A DNA stretch of 64,000 bases, from contig CM034233.1 in the NCBI GenBank assembly GCA_019916065.1, positions 47,234,034 to 47,298,033 of the forward strand, read 5' to 3'. The translations under genes and the position numbers were made by a program. Below the pieces are notes generated by a model. It was not told the origin of the DNA. It searched no databases and saw only the letters and a list, made by a program, of their open reading frames with translations. Position 1 is the first letter of the stretch. The number at the start of each line of letters is the position of its first letter. This document shows positions 1-10,300 of this stretch, one piece after another. Source of the DNA: Vitellaria paradoxa. Taxonomy: Eukaryota > Streptophyta > Magnoliopsida > Ericales > Sapotaceae.

Positions 1-650
1 ATCTAACACACAAGCTCGTAACATGTCTTCTAAAGTCTAAATTATTTTTTCAAATTGTCCATCGGTATGAGAATGACAGGCAATGTTGAATTTTAAGGTT
101 GTTCCCATAGCTTGTTGTAGACTGGGCCAGAATCTGGATGTAAACTTTGGATCCCTATCAGCCACAATAGAGACAGGTGCGCCATACAATCTCACAATCT
201 CCTTGACATATAGGATAGCATACTTATCAGTTGTATAATTGGATTTCACAAGCAAAAAATGAGCTGATTTGGTTAGCCTATCAACAATCACCCAAATGGA
301 ATCAAAACCTTTCTGAGTGCGTAGTAATCCAACAATCAAGTCCATAGTGATATGTCCCATTTCTACTCTGGGATAGAAAGTGGCTGAAGTAACCACACAG
401 GACTCTGATCTTCTACTTTTATCTGTTGACAAGTCAAACATCTAACTACAAATTCTGTAATTTCCTGCTTCATACCAGCCCACCAATAATTCTTTAGCAG
501 ATTTTGATACTTCTTTGTATTGCCTGGATGCATAGCATAGGGAGAATGGTGCGCTTCTTCTAAAATTTCCCCCTTCAATTCAGAATCTTGTGGAACACAA
601 ACTCTATCACCACAACAAAGTAACCTATCACCCCTAACCACAAAATTTGC
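1..650 (-). pseudogene. T1 integrase (zinc-binding domain and catalytic core), broken
   Basis: The minus-strand translation gives an integrase zinc-binding region (H...H near GNTKKYQNLL, then CLTCQQ) at about 641-420, followed by the catalytic core with MDL (first Asp), ADRDPKF (second Asp) and TDGQFEK (Glu) at about 340-40. A TAG stands where the family has Trp just before the core, and a one-base frameshift follows within a few codons (about 355-375). Another stop lies at 37-39, after which the same frame continues to the window edge. The three catalytic acidic residues survive, but the reading frame does not. Confidence 0.85.
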
Positions 651-849
651 TCATCTATTATTTGTTATGTGCTTGTGGATTCTCTGCAGTTGGGCATCTA
701 CTAACTGTAACTCCTTGATACGATCAAGTAATAATGGCCTCACCCTTAACTGAGCAATCAGAACATCTGTTTTGGTTACCGCCAACTCTGCACCCATATG
801 GGTCAAATCATTAAATTCCTGAATTCTCTAACACTGATTACAAGCCAAC

Positions 850-1325
850 ATGCCTACAGATTTGTGACTTAAAGCATCTGCCACCATGTTTGCTTTACCT
901 GGGTGATAGTGTATATTGCAATCATAGTCCTTCAGTAGCTCTAACCACCACATCTATCTCAAATTCAACTTTTTCTAAGTAAACAAATACTTCAAACTCT
1001 GATAATCAGTATAAATATCAACAGTCTTACCATATAGATAGTGCCTCCACAACTTCAAAGCAAACACAACTGCAGCTAACTCTAGATCATGGGTTGGATA
1101 ATTTTGTTCATGGGATCTTAACTGTCTTGAAACATATGCAATCACCTTTCCATTTTACATCAAAACACATCGTAACCCTTATCTTAAAGCATCACTATAA
1201 ATCACAAATCTACCATTACCTGAAAGAAATACTAACACTAGAGCTGTAGTTAACCTATCTTTCAATTCCTGAAAACTTTTCTCACAACCATCATTCCATC
1301 CAAATTTTACTCCCTTGCGAGTTAA
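850..1325 (-). pseudogene. T1 RNase H domain, broken
   Basis: Minus-strand translation shows the gypsy RNase H pattern: a YSDA motif (first Asp), a [13 protein letters not shown] segment carrying the Glu, [10 protein letters not shown] (Asp) and a VADALS block at the end. At least four stops interrupt it and all four lie at positions where relatives carry Gln, consistent with CAA/CAG to TAA/TAG transitions. It directly follows the RT domain in the same polyprotein. The 651-850 segment between RNase H and integrase is the degraded linker. Confidence 0.75.
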
Positions 1326-2150
1326 TCATGTCATAGACAATGCAATGAAAGAAAAATTTTGAATGAAACAACGATAATACTCTGCCAATCCAAGAGAACT
1401 GCGTACCTCTGTTATACTAGTTGGATGCTCCCAATTCAAAACTGTCTCAACCTTCTTAGGATCAACACTGATACCATCATCTGAAATCACATGCCCCAGG
1501 AATACTACCTGATCCAGCCAAAATTCACATTTACTAAGCTTTGCAAATAACCATTTCTCCCGTAAAGTTTGTAAAACTATTCTAAGATGTTGTGCATGTT
1601 CTTCTTTGCTTCTGGGGTAGATCAAAATATCATCAATGAAGACAATCACAAAAGCGTCAAGGTATGATCTGAAAACTCTGTTCATCAAGTCCATGAATAC
1701 AATTGGAGCATTAGTCAGTCCAAAAGGCATAACAAGGAACTTATAATGCCCATATCTAGTTCTGAAAGCTGTCTTAGGCACATCACAGTCCCACACTTTA
1801 ATATGATAATACCCAGACTTCAAATCAATTTTAGAAAACACCGTAGCACCTTGCAACTGATCAAATAAATCATTAATTCTTGGCAATGGATACTTGTTCT
1901 TTACTGTTACCCGATTCAGCTGTCGATAATCAATACACAATCTCATAGTGCCATCATTCTTCTTTACAAACAACACTGGTGCTCCCTATGGTGATACACT
2001 AGATCGGATGAAACCTTTGTCCAATAGATCTTATAACTGAACTTTCAATTCTTTCAGTTCTGCAAGTGCCATTCTGTAAGGTGCAATTGAGATTGGTGTG
2101 GTTCCTGGCAACAACTCAAAAGTAAATTCAATCTCTCTATCTAGGACCGC
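1326..2150 (-). pseudogene. T1 reverse transcriptase domain, broken upstream
   Basis: The longest open stretch (1976-1326, 216 codons) covers the palm and fingers of a Ty3/gypsy [43 protein letters not shown] and the catalytic FIDD at residues 113-116, all Asp present. Homology continues upstream to about 2150 (ISIAPYRMALAEL) through two stops: TAA at 2033-2031 where Gln is expected and TAG at 1988-1986 where Trp is expected. The first codon of the open stretch is internal to the polyprotein and is not a true start. Confidence 0.9.
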
Positions 2151-2344
2151 CCCGGCAGCCCATCGGGAAAAACATTTGAGTACTCACACATAACAGGTTA
2201 GTCATTAAGCTGAGTCTCTGGCTTTTTGGCATCAACTACATAAGCAATATAACCATGACATCCATTACTCAACAATTTTCTCGCTTTTAATACAGATATC
2301 AAATAGTTGGGCACAACTCTACGATCACCACTGAATACTAAATC

Positions 2345-2690
2345 TCACCTTCCTGGAATTTGAAATGTCACCTCTTTGGTAAAGCAATCAATAGAGGCGT
2401 GATATGCTGATAACCAATCCATACCCAAAATAATGTCAAAATCATGTATCTCTAGAGGTATCAAATTAACAACCAAATCCCTGCCAGTAATTTGCACCAT
2501 ACAGTCTCTGTATGCATCTTTTGCTAACATTATATCACCGGTAGGAGTAGCCACAGCCAACACAGAATTTAATTAGAAGAGTGGGTGGTCTAAATGCATG
2601 TCAAATGCTCGAGATATAAAAGAATGGGTCGAGCCAGAATCTATTAATGCACAAGCAAGTCAACCAGTAATAGAAAGCATACATGTAATA
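2345..2690 (-). pseudogene. T1 aspartic protease domain
   Basis: The minus strand encodes a retropepsin-like domain. The active-site block DSGSTHSF lies at about 2650-2625, and the C-terminal block FDIILGMDWLSAYHASIDC at about 2450-2400, the usual spacing for Tekay proteases. A stop at about 2572-2570 separates the two blocks. The domain lies between gag and RT as expected for gypsy. Confidence 0.75.
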
Positions 2691-2699
2691 ACATCAAGG

Positions 2700-3913
2700 G
2701 ATGCCTGTGCGTCCTAACAAGTCATAACATAAACTCGAGCTTATGAGTGAGATCCCCTGGATGCTCTCCTACCTCTTTGTGTAGTCCTTGAAGGGGCTCT
2801 GTTACCACTAGCTGCGTTACCCACGAATGTTGCTGGAGCAGGTAAAGTAGGATAACTTCTGGAGATATGCCCCTCCTGGCCACATAAAAAATAGCTGAAA
2901 GCCAGTTAAGCTATACACTCACTAGTGTAATGTCCTGTGGCTCCATATCTAAAACACACCACATTCTTTACTTTTTCCCTAGCATCAACTCCTTGCAACC
3001 CAAGTGGTGTCGATCTCGAACTATGTCCTCGAGTCCTGCTATAACTTGTACCTCTACTCCCCCTAAATTGGCCTGTGCCCTTGTAACTTTGGAAGTCTTG
3101 GCTTCTTTGCCTAGAGGATTCACCTTCCGCCCTTTGGGAAGCTGGGAAGTCAAATCTAGCCTTCTTAGTTTGCTCCTGCCTTCCAACTATCTCTCAGACA
3201 TCTTTTTCTACAATCTTTGCTTTGTTTACCAATTCCCCATAGCTTCTCATTTCAAAGGCAGAAATTCGGGATCTAATAGAAAGCTCCAACCTCTATTAGA
3301 ATCTTCGACATTTTGTATCTTCTGTTTGCACCAATTCCGAAGTAAATCTAGATAGTGCACTAAATTGGGCTTCATATTCTGTGACAGACATTTTCCATTG
3401 CTTCAAGGTAATAAACTCCTAATCTTTTTCATATCTATACGGCTAAGGGAAATATTTATCATTGAAGGCTTCGGTGAATTGAATCCAAGTCATTCTAGCG
3501 ACTGACAACCTTTTTGTAGCTTCTCACTAAAGCCTAGCTTGTTCTCTCGACATAAATGTGGCTAAAAGAATCTTGTCTTCATCAGTAATCCTCATTACCT
3601 AAAAGATTGCTTCCATGTTCTTCAACCAATCTTCAGCTTCTAGAGGATTAATAGTATCAGAGAATGATTTAGGTCCCAGCTTATGAAATTGTTCAGACAT
3701 GGTGCCATACGCTTCTGGCCTATACCTCTGCTCTGTCTGCAATTCCACTAATCTGGCCACAGCCTCAATCACTCTTTTTACTGGATCCCACTGGTGTTGA
3801 ATTGGAGGCTGATCTTCCTATCCCTCCTGCTGTCCTGAAGCCTGTACCATTTGTGGAACCTGTCCAATTGAGCCCTCCTCCTCTATTACCTCAGGAATGT
3901 ATCCACTATCCAT
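2700..3913 (-). pseudogene. T1 gag with two damaged zinc knuckles
   Basis: A probable gag start ATG lies at 3913-3911, about 185 bases downstream of the primer-binding site on the minus strand. The frame stops after 31 codons (TAG at 3820-3818, Gln expected). Further down are a basic region (about 3190-2968) and two CCHC-type zinc knuckles (about 2960-2850). In the first the second Cys is Tyr (CFRYGATGHYTSEC); in the second both the first and last Cys are Tyr (YFLCGQEGHISRSY). Gag would form the virus-like particle and bind RNA; this copy cannot. Confidence 0.75.
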
Positions 3914-4096
3914 TTCTTTTATCTAGCTTCAAACTCAATGTGAGATGTAAAATATAGTTCCACAACATTTTATAGTTTTAAGATCCCTAATATCCACGCA
4001 AACAACATCACATCACAATAACCTAATTCTGGAATACTTTCGTATAATTGGCTGCAAGTACTAGACACTAACAAGTCTATAAGATCCTCTAACCTA

Positions 4097-4108
4097 GGCT
4101 CTGTACCA
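4097..4108 (-). other. T1 primer-binding site
   Basis: On the minus strand, two bases inside the LTR end, the sequence TGGTACAGAGCC matches the plant initiator-Met tRNA 3'-end complement (TGGTATCAGAGC) with one missing base. This position starts minus-strand DNA synthesis and fixes the LTR edge at 4112. Confidence 0.75.
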
Positions 4109-4111
4109 AAC

Positions 4112-6129
4112 TGGCACACCTCTATTTTAAGGCACATATTTAATTCCTTAAATAGAAGGGACACAACCCTAAATAGTCAATAATCACATTCCACAAAAAA
4201 TCTTATATTAAAACAAAATACCACCCGTTAGATTCACATTCATTCCCTGGCCAAATATTCAAAATCTCACAAACACTTAAATAAGTGCAAACTCCCAATT
4301 CTTAACATATTAGTCTGACACTGTTAATACTCTAGGTCTATTTACACAAACTCCCAAACACTAACTCATGATGAAATTAGAAATACAGACCACTCAAAGC
4401 TTCTCCAGACCCTTGCAACCACTTTTAGACCCAACCTGTAATGTGTAAATTTTAGGTCTAAGTGTCGCACACTCAGTGGAGGTATTATGCTTAAAATAAA
4501 AGATGATAAATAGAAACCAAAGATAATCCATAGTGATTACCTAGACAATTATCCCACAATCAAATAATAATTAATTCAAAAGCATTGTAACTGACAATAA
4601 TATAAATATCCCAACACACAGTTCATCATCGCTGTTAATTTAACAACCATTATCATTGTCGTTAGGCCCCAACTAGCCATCTCGTGGTATACTCACACGA
4701 TAGATAATTTAATTAACAATGCAACACACATTTGGCCCCATCTGACCTATGAGTTGAGTGCTCAACTGCGGACGGTGGCGTTAATTTAGCATGTCCCATT
4801 ACCCCCATCTAGCTTGGCCCCATTTGGCCTCATTATTGGTCCCATCTGACCTGGCCCCATCTGGCCCTTTTTATTTATCTTCTTTCCTAGCTTTATTTGG
4901 CCTCATTCTTTTCCTTTTTCTGGCCCCATCTGGCCTTATTTTTTTTTTCTTTTTTTGGCTCCATCTGGCCTGATCCCATCTGACCATAATGCAAGTGTAA
5001 TGCACACAATTCATGCTGGTATGCAATAATATTTTTTCCAAGTAAATTGTTACTTCCCAAATTTACCATTTCACAATTAACCACAATTCCCAACTAACAC
5101 AACAAAGCCATAAATACTCAGCACTTGATATCAAAATAAATAATTAACAGCAACAACAAATTAACAAAATTCATCAATTTATATTTAATACCTTTTACCT
5201 TAAGTTTAATACACTTACCTGAACAGTAGATATTCTGAGAAAATCAAATTACTGGGGTGGCTGCTGTTGATTATCCTCGGGTCCTAATTTTAACATAAAC
5301 AAATTATATAAATAAAAAATTCAATAGTTAGAATACCAGTTGGATCAATTAATAATATAAATTTAATAAATTAAACACAACCATTATATATCCAATATAT
5401 TTAATTTATTTAACCTTCTATAAAATTAATTTTAAACTAACAAAATAAAATAATTTACCTCGACAACCTAGCCAAAATCCTTAATTTCCCTTCTCTCTCG
5501 CTTTCTCACAGTTTCTTTATTTTTTCTCACTGTTCTCCACTGTTTCTTTCTCTTTTGGATTGCAAGTTAAACATATATATATAGATGTACATATATATAT
5601 GGGTGGAAGGCTTCCTGGCGGTAAACCGCCTTAACTTACCTTTTTTTTTTTTTTTTTACTTTTCCACGTGGCTTTCTAACCTTTGCACACAAACTTCCCA
5701 CCACTCCACGGCCTAATTACATATATATCATATATATTTATTTTGTTTTACTTTTTACTCTCTGCATCTGCCAACTTACACCCATAAGGTCATATATAAT
5801 GCCACGTCTTATCATGTGGCTTTTACTAGGTTGCCACGTGTCATTTATCTACTGGTTAGCTTAATTTAATTAAATGGTTATAAATTCATTAGTCACAAAT
5901 TAATTTAGATTAACACCAAATAATTTTAAAATAATACCAAATTAACACAATTAAATTACTAAACATTAGGCAAGAATTAAATTAATAATGCAATTAAAAA
6001 TAATAAAAATTTAGGATGCCACATATATTATTTCTTAAATAAAGCAAGCTAATTCCAATAAAATATAACGCATCAATAACAATAAATAATTAATAATAAA
6101 TTAAATAAATAATTTATTTTTAGGTTATA
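4112..6129 (-). mobile_element. T1 5' LTR
   Basis: Sequence between the primer-binding site and the next unrelated element. It ends in CA at 4112 and begins TGTTATAACC at 6129; an alternative TGTGGCATCC start lies at 6023. It is very AT-rich with TATA-like ATATATAT stretches at about 5573-5600, and holds a C/T-rich degenerate repeat (4733-4985). No second LTR is in the window to confirm the ends. Confidence 0.6.
4733..4985. repeat. Degenerate GGCCCCATCTGGCC repeat inside the T1 LTR
   Basis: The plus strand shows at least eight imperfect copies of a 13-16 base motif close to TGGCCCCATCTGGCC, some spaced by T-rich runs. Variants include GGCCCCATTTGG, GGTCCCATCTGACC and GGCTCCATCTGGCC. Open frames through this block are low-complexity by-products of the repeat and not genes. 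Confidence 0.8.
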
Positions 6130-6870
6130 ACAACATCAATTGGGTAGAGTATCGGTACAACATTAGTTTTCACGCCTCAACCAAGATAAGTCATTTTGAG
6201 GCACTCTACGATGAAAAGCCACCAACTTTAGTATCTTATTCGAGGACTTTGAAAGACAATTATGTTAATCAGCAATTAATTAACAAAGATGATCTACTTA
6301 AAGAATTAAAGGGCAACTAGTTAGAGCCAACAATCGGATGAAAAGCCATACTAATAAAGGACTTTGTGAGGAGCATTTCCAAATTGGAGACTGGTTTATA
6401 CTAAAATCAGGCCTTGAAGACAGAATACTATAACCCTTAAAGCGCGCTACAAACTTGGTCATCATTAATATGGGCCTTATAAAATTTTGTAGAAAATTGA
6501 AGCAACAGCATACAAATTGGCACGTCCATTAGATGCAGGCATCCATCCAATCTTTCATATTTCACTTCAAAAATGAAAAGTGGAAGATCCTAGTCTAATT
6601 TGTACATGACTTCCCAGAATTTCATGATGATGCCAATCAGATGATTAAGCCATTGTAAGTATTGGACTACTGACAATTGAAGAAAGGCAAATACAAGGTT
6701 TGGGAAGCATTGGTTCAATAGGAATTATTACCACTAAGAGAACAACTTAGGAGGAAATTGATTACTTGAGGGCAAGGTGTTTGCCAATGGGAAGAGGATT
6801 GGTAGGGACTTGACAGGCCAATCTACCTAGTAAGGAGCAAAAAAGCACGCTAACAAGCCACAACAACAAG
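6130..6870 (+). pseudogene. Gypsy integrase C-terminus and chromodomain remnant (Reina-like)
   Basis: Plus-strand translation gives the end of a chromovirus integrase (NWVEYRYNISFH followed by FEALYDEKPP), then a segment like the family's IHPIFHISLQK block, then a chromodomain-like stretch (GKYKVWEALVQ, later VFANGKRIGRDLT at ~6780). Frameshifts and stops are frequent. RT and RNase H are absent: the fragment begins abruptly at the T1 LTR edge, so T1 probably inserted in or next to it. Lineage assignment to Reina is from the chromodomain tail and is tentative. Confidence 0.7.
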
Positions 6871-7340
6871 CCATGACTAGCACAGACAGCAACAAGGTTT
6901 GCTACGTACATGCCAGCCAAGAACAAGGCAATACTGCCTTAGACTATATGTTTACTCAAACACAGCATCAAGGGACAAGCAACTAACACAATGTTAACAA
7001 CACAACATAGCAAGCACTAGCATTAGATAGTGCCAATCAGAATTAACAAGCACAACAACAATTGACAAACAGTTGGGCTTGTTTGAACAGCAGCTAAACA
7101 AGGCAGTTGCTGTCAATGCATAATAGAGGTGAGGGACAGTTAGCAATTGTGTAGGTAGATAGTTAGAATTATTTGTGTAAGCAGTTATGCAACTTCAAAT
7201 AGTGGTTATTGGCAGTTAGCCATGTTTGAAAGGTAGTCAGGGGCATTTTGGGTGTGCAATTTCTGTCTTTTATAAGATATAACAGTTGTATAAACCATTC
7301 AAGTTTAATAAAATTGAGAACATCTTTCTTGCAAACTTGT
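6871..7340 (+). mobile_element. Probable degraded LTR downstream of the chromovirus remnant
   Basis: After the chromodomain tail come an A/C-rich stretch and then sequence organised like a short LTR: TTTTATAAGATATAAC at ~7267 as a possible TATA region and CAAGTTTAATAAAATTG at ~7300 as a possible polyadenylation region. No second copy is present here, so the limits are guesses. Confidence 0.35.
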
Positions 7341-7565
7341 GTTTGCACAATCGCCTATTCAAAAATAGACTTGGCTTAGCCAGCCGTAACCAAAGCTTCC
7401 ATCACTTACCCATTCGTTACTTCCAATACCCTAAAATTGGAACTCAAACAAGTCAAGCTGCATGTGCAAATTATGAAATCTATTTCTAGGATATAAAATG
7501 AATTCTAAATAGTACATGTAAATAGGTGAATGATAACTGCAAATAGAGACGTAAATAGATGCTAA

Positions 7566-7901
7566 GGTGTCATTTGATATACCTAATTTGAACCAATTTT
7601 TCATTTTGCATTTTAAAAATAAGAAAAATAACTCAAAATACATTTAGTCTCTTATGTTTTCAAAATTTATTTTAGAAAACAAAAAATAAGTTTACACATA
7701 CAATGCAAAATAGTAAAAAATCGTCTCGAGCGTTTTTAACCTAAAATAAGAAAAATCCTAAAACACGAAAATCGCAAAACACGAAAAACAGAAAATGTCA
7801 AACCAAATGCATTTTATGTTTTCTTTGTTTTAGGATTTTTAAAACATAAAACACAAAAAAAAAATAGAAAATAAAAATAGAAATGCAAACTAAATACCAC
7901 C
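7566..7901. mobile_element. Tourist-like MITE, copy A
   Basis: A 336 bp AT-rich element with terminal inverted repeats (GGTGTCATTTGATAT at the left, complement GGTGGTATTTAGTTT at the right), flanked by TAA and TTA. It has no coding capacity. Its interior is recognisably similar, in inverted orientation, to the element at 14187-14503, including shared AAAATAAGAAAAATA and TTTTCAAAATTTATTTTA blocks. TIR type and TWA flanks suggest PIF/Harbinger-derived MITEs. Confidence 0.7.
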
Positions 7902-8436
7902 TTAATTGATCTGAAGTTAAATAATAATAATGAGTTAAACTTTTTAAATTTTTTCCTTTTTGCGAGTATTGGCAATAGAGGAACATGTGTGCCTCTTCTT
8001 TTTCTTTTCTCACTCCAACTCTAATCCTCTTTGGACGTGGGGATTGAAATCAGATCAATGTTAATCCATGACATCTATTTCCACCATTAAAACCTAGTAA
8101 TTTGAGAATATTTATAATTTTTTAATTTAAAAATACAAGAATATTTTTTAATTGTTAAATTAAAATTCAATAACTGAGATAAAATTATTATGCATTTAAC
8201 ATTGAAGTTGATGCTAGCCTTCCAAGTTCATCATCTTCTTCTATATCTCTTTCTTCGCCATATGCATCATTCTTGTGCTATGTAATTTAGGATAATTTAC
8301 TCCTAAAAACTAACTATTTAGAAGACGGAGTTCAAGATATGTAAATATCGTACTAATATTTTATACTACCGATACGATCGAGAATAACGTAACTCATGCT
8401 ATATATGTCCATTGGATCATAACGTGTTACCAGTAA
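7902..8436. other. Intergenic AT-rich DNA
   Basis: No open frame with domain similarity, no RNA gene and no clear repeat seen. Short frames here are AT-rich by-products. Confidence 0.5.
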
Positions 8437-8673
8437 AGTTGCATTTGGTGTGGGTTAAATTTAAGTGGTAAATGTTATTGGAGTAATTGTTAATTTTTTA
8501 TTAATATAATTTTTTATTTTTATTTTATTCTCTGAAAAATTAATATTTAACTGCTTATAAGAGAAAATATTAACTAATTTAAACTTTCATAAAATATATC
8601 TAATATAATTAATAAAAATAAAATTTTACAAGAATAATATTTATCTCCTTTTAACTCTACACAAAAGGCACCC
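8437..8673. mobile_element. MITE with ~40 bp inverted termini
   Basis: The left end (from TTGCATTTGGTGTGG, later GGTAAATGTTATT) pairs over about 40 bases with the complement of the right end (GGGTGCCTTTTGTGTAG, later TAAATATTATT). Flanks are TAA (8434-8436) and TTA (8674-8676). Length is ~237 bp, non-coding, AT-rich. The long TIRs make a foldback structure. Confidence 0.6.
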
Positions 8674-9470
8674 TTATATAAGAAAAAAAAATTAGAAAGT
8701 AAGCATTTTAGGAATATTTCAGTAACTCAAAATTGTTACATAACTTAAAAAAAAAATAAAAAATAGGCAGACACTAAACTATGCCTTTCCTTATGTATTA
8801 ATATAGATATATGGGCAATTGTTAGAAACTTAATTACACGAGAAGCACGATTGCCCAACCTAATTAATCGTTAATATATACGTGCCTTTTACTGCGAAGA
8901 CCACGTACATTGATAACTTAGGTCAACGCTGTGTATATACATCTCTCTCTCTCTCTCTATATATGTGTGTGTGCATATATGTTGAGTACATAAGGAATGT
9001 GAATTAATCCCCGTATGTATATATATGTGTGGGGGGGGGGGGGAAGTTTAATAATAACGTAGCTAGTAGACAGAGACAGATTAATTGGTTGGCGGCAAGT
9101 TGCTACGGGCCAGGCTGGCTGGTGGGCATGGACCTAACAAACCCTTCTCTGTACGTGCCTCGGCTTTAATGGCATGCATGCTCTCTCTTTTGGATTCAGA
9201 AACAGGAATATCTCTCTAAAATCATAAAAGTTATATGCGTGTATATATATATTTGTCGAATCACCATAAAATTACATGAATTGGATTTTTTATGATATAT
9301 ATTTTTTTAAATTTTACATTATAATGACTCATAAACGTTGACGCAAGCATGTCCATTCATTGTATTATATTTATATATTTTATTTGCCAATAAAAGTAAA
9401 ATTAAAATTATTTGCATTTAATTTTTTATATCCATGACAAAAAATTCATTTGGACATTTGTCTATATACT
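8674..9470. other. Intergenic DNA with microsatellites and a G13 tract
   Basis: Contains (TC)n followed by (TA)n and (TG)n at 8941-8980, and a run of 13 G at 9031-9043 after an (AT/GT) stretch. The segment 9080-9200 is GC-richer than its surroundings and has a CATGCATG (RY-type) motif near 9173, but no coding signal follows it. Confidence 0.5.
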
Positions 9471-9472
9471 TA

Positions 9473-9618
9473 GGGGGCGTTTGGAGTCCCAAAAGAAACT
9501 AAAAAAAACTAATGAATGGGATTGATGTGATATAAAAATGATAGGTGACAAAATATGATTGGAGAAAATTGAAAACTTTTGAAGTTTTTTTATTTTTTTA
9601 TGGCTCCAAACGAGCCCC
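9473..9618. mobile_element. Short Tourist-like MITE
   Basis: A 146 bp element with termini GGGGGCGTTTGGAGTCC and, on the complement of the other end, GGGGCTCGTTTGGAGCC; about 15 of 18 positions pair. Flanked by TTA on the left and TAA on the right, the TWA target preference of PIF/Harbinger MITEs. Non-coding. Confidence 0.7.
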
Positions 9619-10130
9619 TAATCAGTTTCATGTTATTAGTACAAAAATAACCCTGAACACGTGGTGCGCTGCCGAGCACGATGAGAAAGTGTTCGCCAGG
9701 GCTGAGTAACCAAAGGACGACTGAAGCTGGGCTCCACTCCATTTTAAAACTAAATTGGAGTGATTTTAACCATAAATGCAAAATAATAATAAATGAACTG
9801 AATTTATTACTTAAAAGTTAACTTAATTAGTTTACCTCTTTACAATTAGTGAACAGATGTGACATGGTAAATTTAGTCTACTCAGACACTCACTTTATCC
9901 ACGCGTATTAAATCAGGATAAGAGGCTTTAAATGTAAAATAAAAGCATTTAAAGAAGAAAATATTATTGTGTGCTTTAATATATATACACAAGATATACA
10001 ATGATTATAATCCAATTATTTACTTACTAATTTATTCATATTGACTAATTATAAATATAGCTCTTAATTCAAAAATTCAGGTACATTCTCTATTATCAAT
10101 TTAAAACTTCTTTCTTTACTTTACATACTT
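9619..10130. other. Intergenic DNA, possible old LTR material
   Basis: A GC-richer patch at 9650-9740 (ACGTGGTGCGCTGCCGAGCA) resembles part of the Tat LTR near 58255, but the match is short. The remainder is AT-rich without recognisable features. Confidence 0.35.
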
Positions 10131-10134
10131 CAAA

Positions 10135-10300
10135 CTTCTCGAGCCTGTACTAACTTTACTATTAGAGGGTTTTCTGGTCGGATATCCCTTCTCTGGTCAT
10201 AACCTTCTTCTTTTTAGTGCTCGACAAACTTGCTTTTGAATTCAGCATTGACGTGGAGGGTAATTCTGACAAGAAATTTTTATTGCCGAACTTGCGTATA
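10135..10300 (+). mobile_element. LTR 3'-end remnant related to the 58 kb Tat element
   Basis: The stretch GAGGGTTTTCTGGTCGG...CTTCTCTGGTCATAACCTTC, ending ATTTTTATTGCCGAAC at ~10290, lines up with the end of the LTR at 58970-59096 (GAGGGTTTTCTGGCC..., TTTTTACTGCCGAACA). Order and spacing are kept but divergence is high. It is an old relic of the same LTR family; the primer-binding site and coding region are not next to it. Confidence 0.6.

Larger units (their letters stand above)
1..6129 (-). mobile_element. Tekay-like Ty3/gypsy retrotransposon T1, 3' end outside the window
   Basis: Read on the minus strand the order is 5' LTR (6129-4112), primer-binding site, gag, protease, RT, RNase H, integrase, which is the Ty3/gypsy order. 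Protein similarity is to the Tekay chromovirus group (RT with FIDD, protease FDIILGMDW). The integrase runs off position 1, so its C-terminal part, any chromodomain and the 3' LTR are not in the window. All genes carry stops and frameshifts, so this is a dead copy. The upstream LTR edge could be 6129 or 6023; I prefer 6129 because an unrelated integrase remnant starts immediately after it. Confidence 0.85.

Noticed and set aside
2930..3355. 141-codon plus-strand frame
   Set aside because: Antisense shadow of the T1 gag region, which has recognisable zinc knuckles on the minus strand.
4791..5093. Short frames on both strands rich in Pro/Leu/Phe or Lys/Glu
   Set aside because: They follow the GGCCCCATCTGGCC repeat and T/A runs; no codon structure beyond the repeat.
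9060..9200. Possible host gene promoter with a CATGCATG motif
   Set aside because: No open frame, splice-like structure or transcript feature follows within several kb on either strand.
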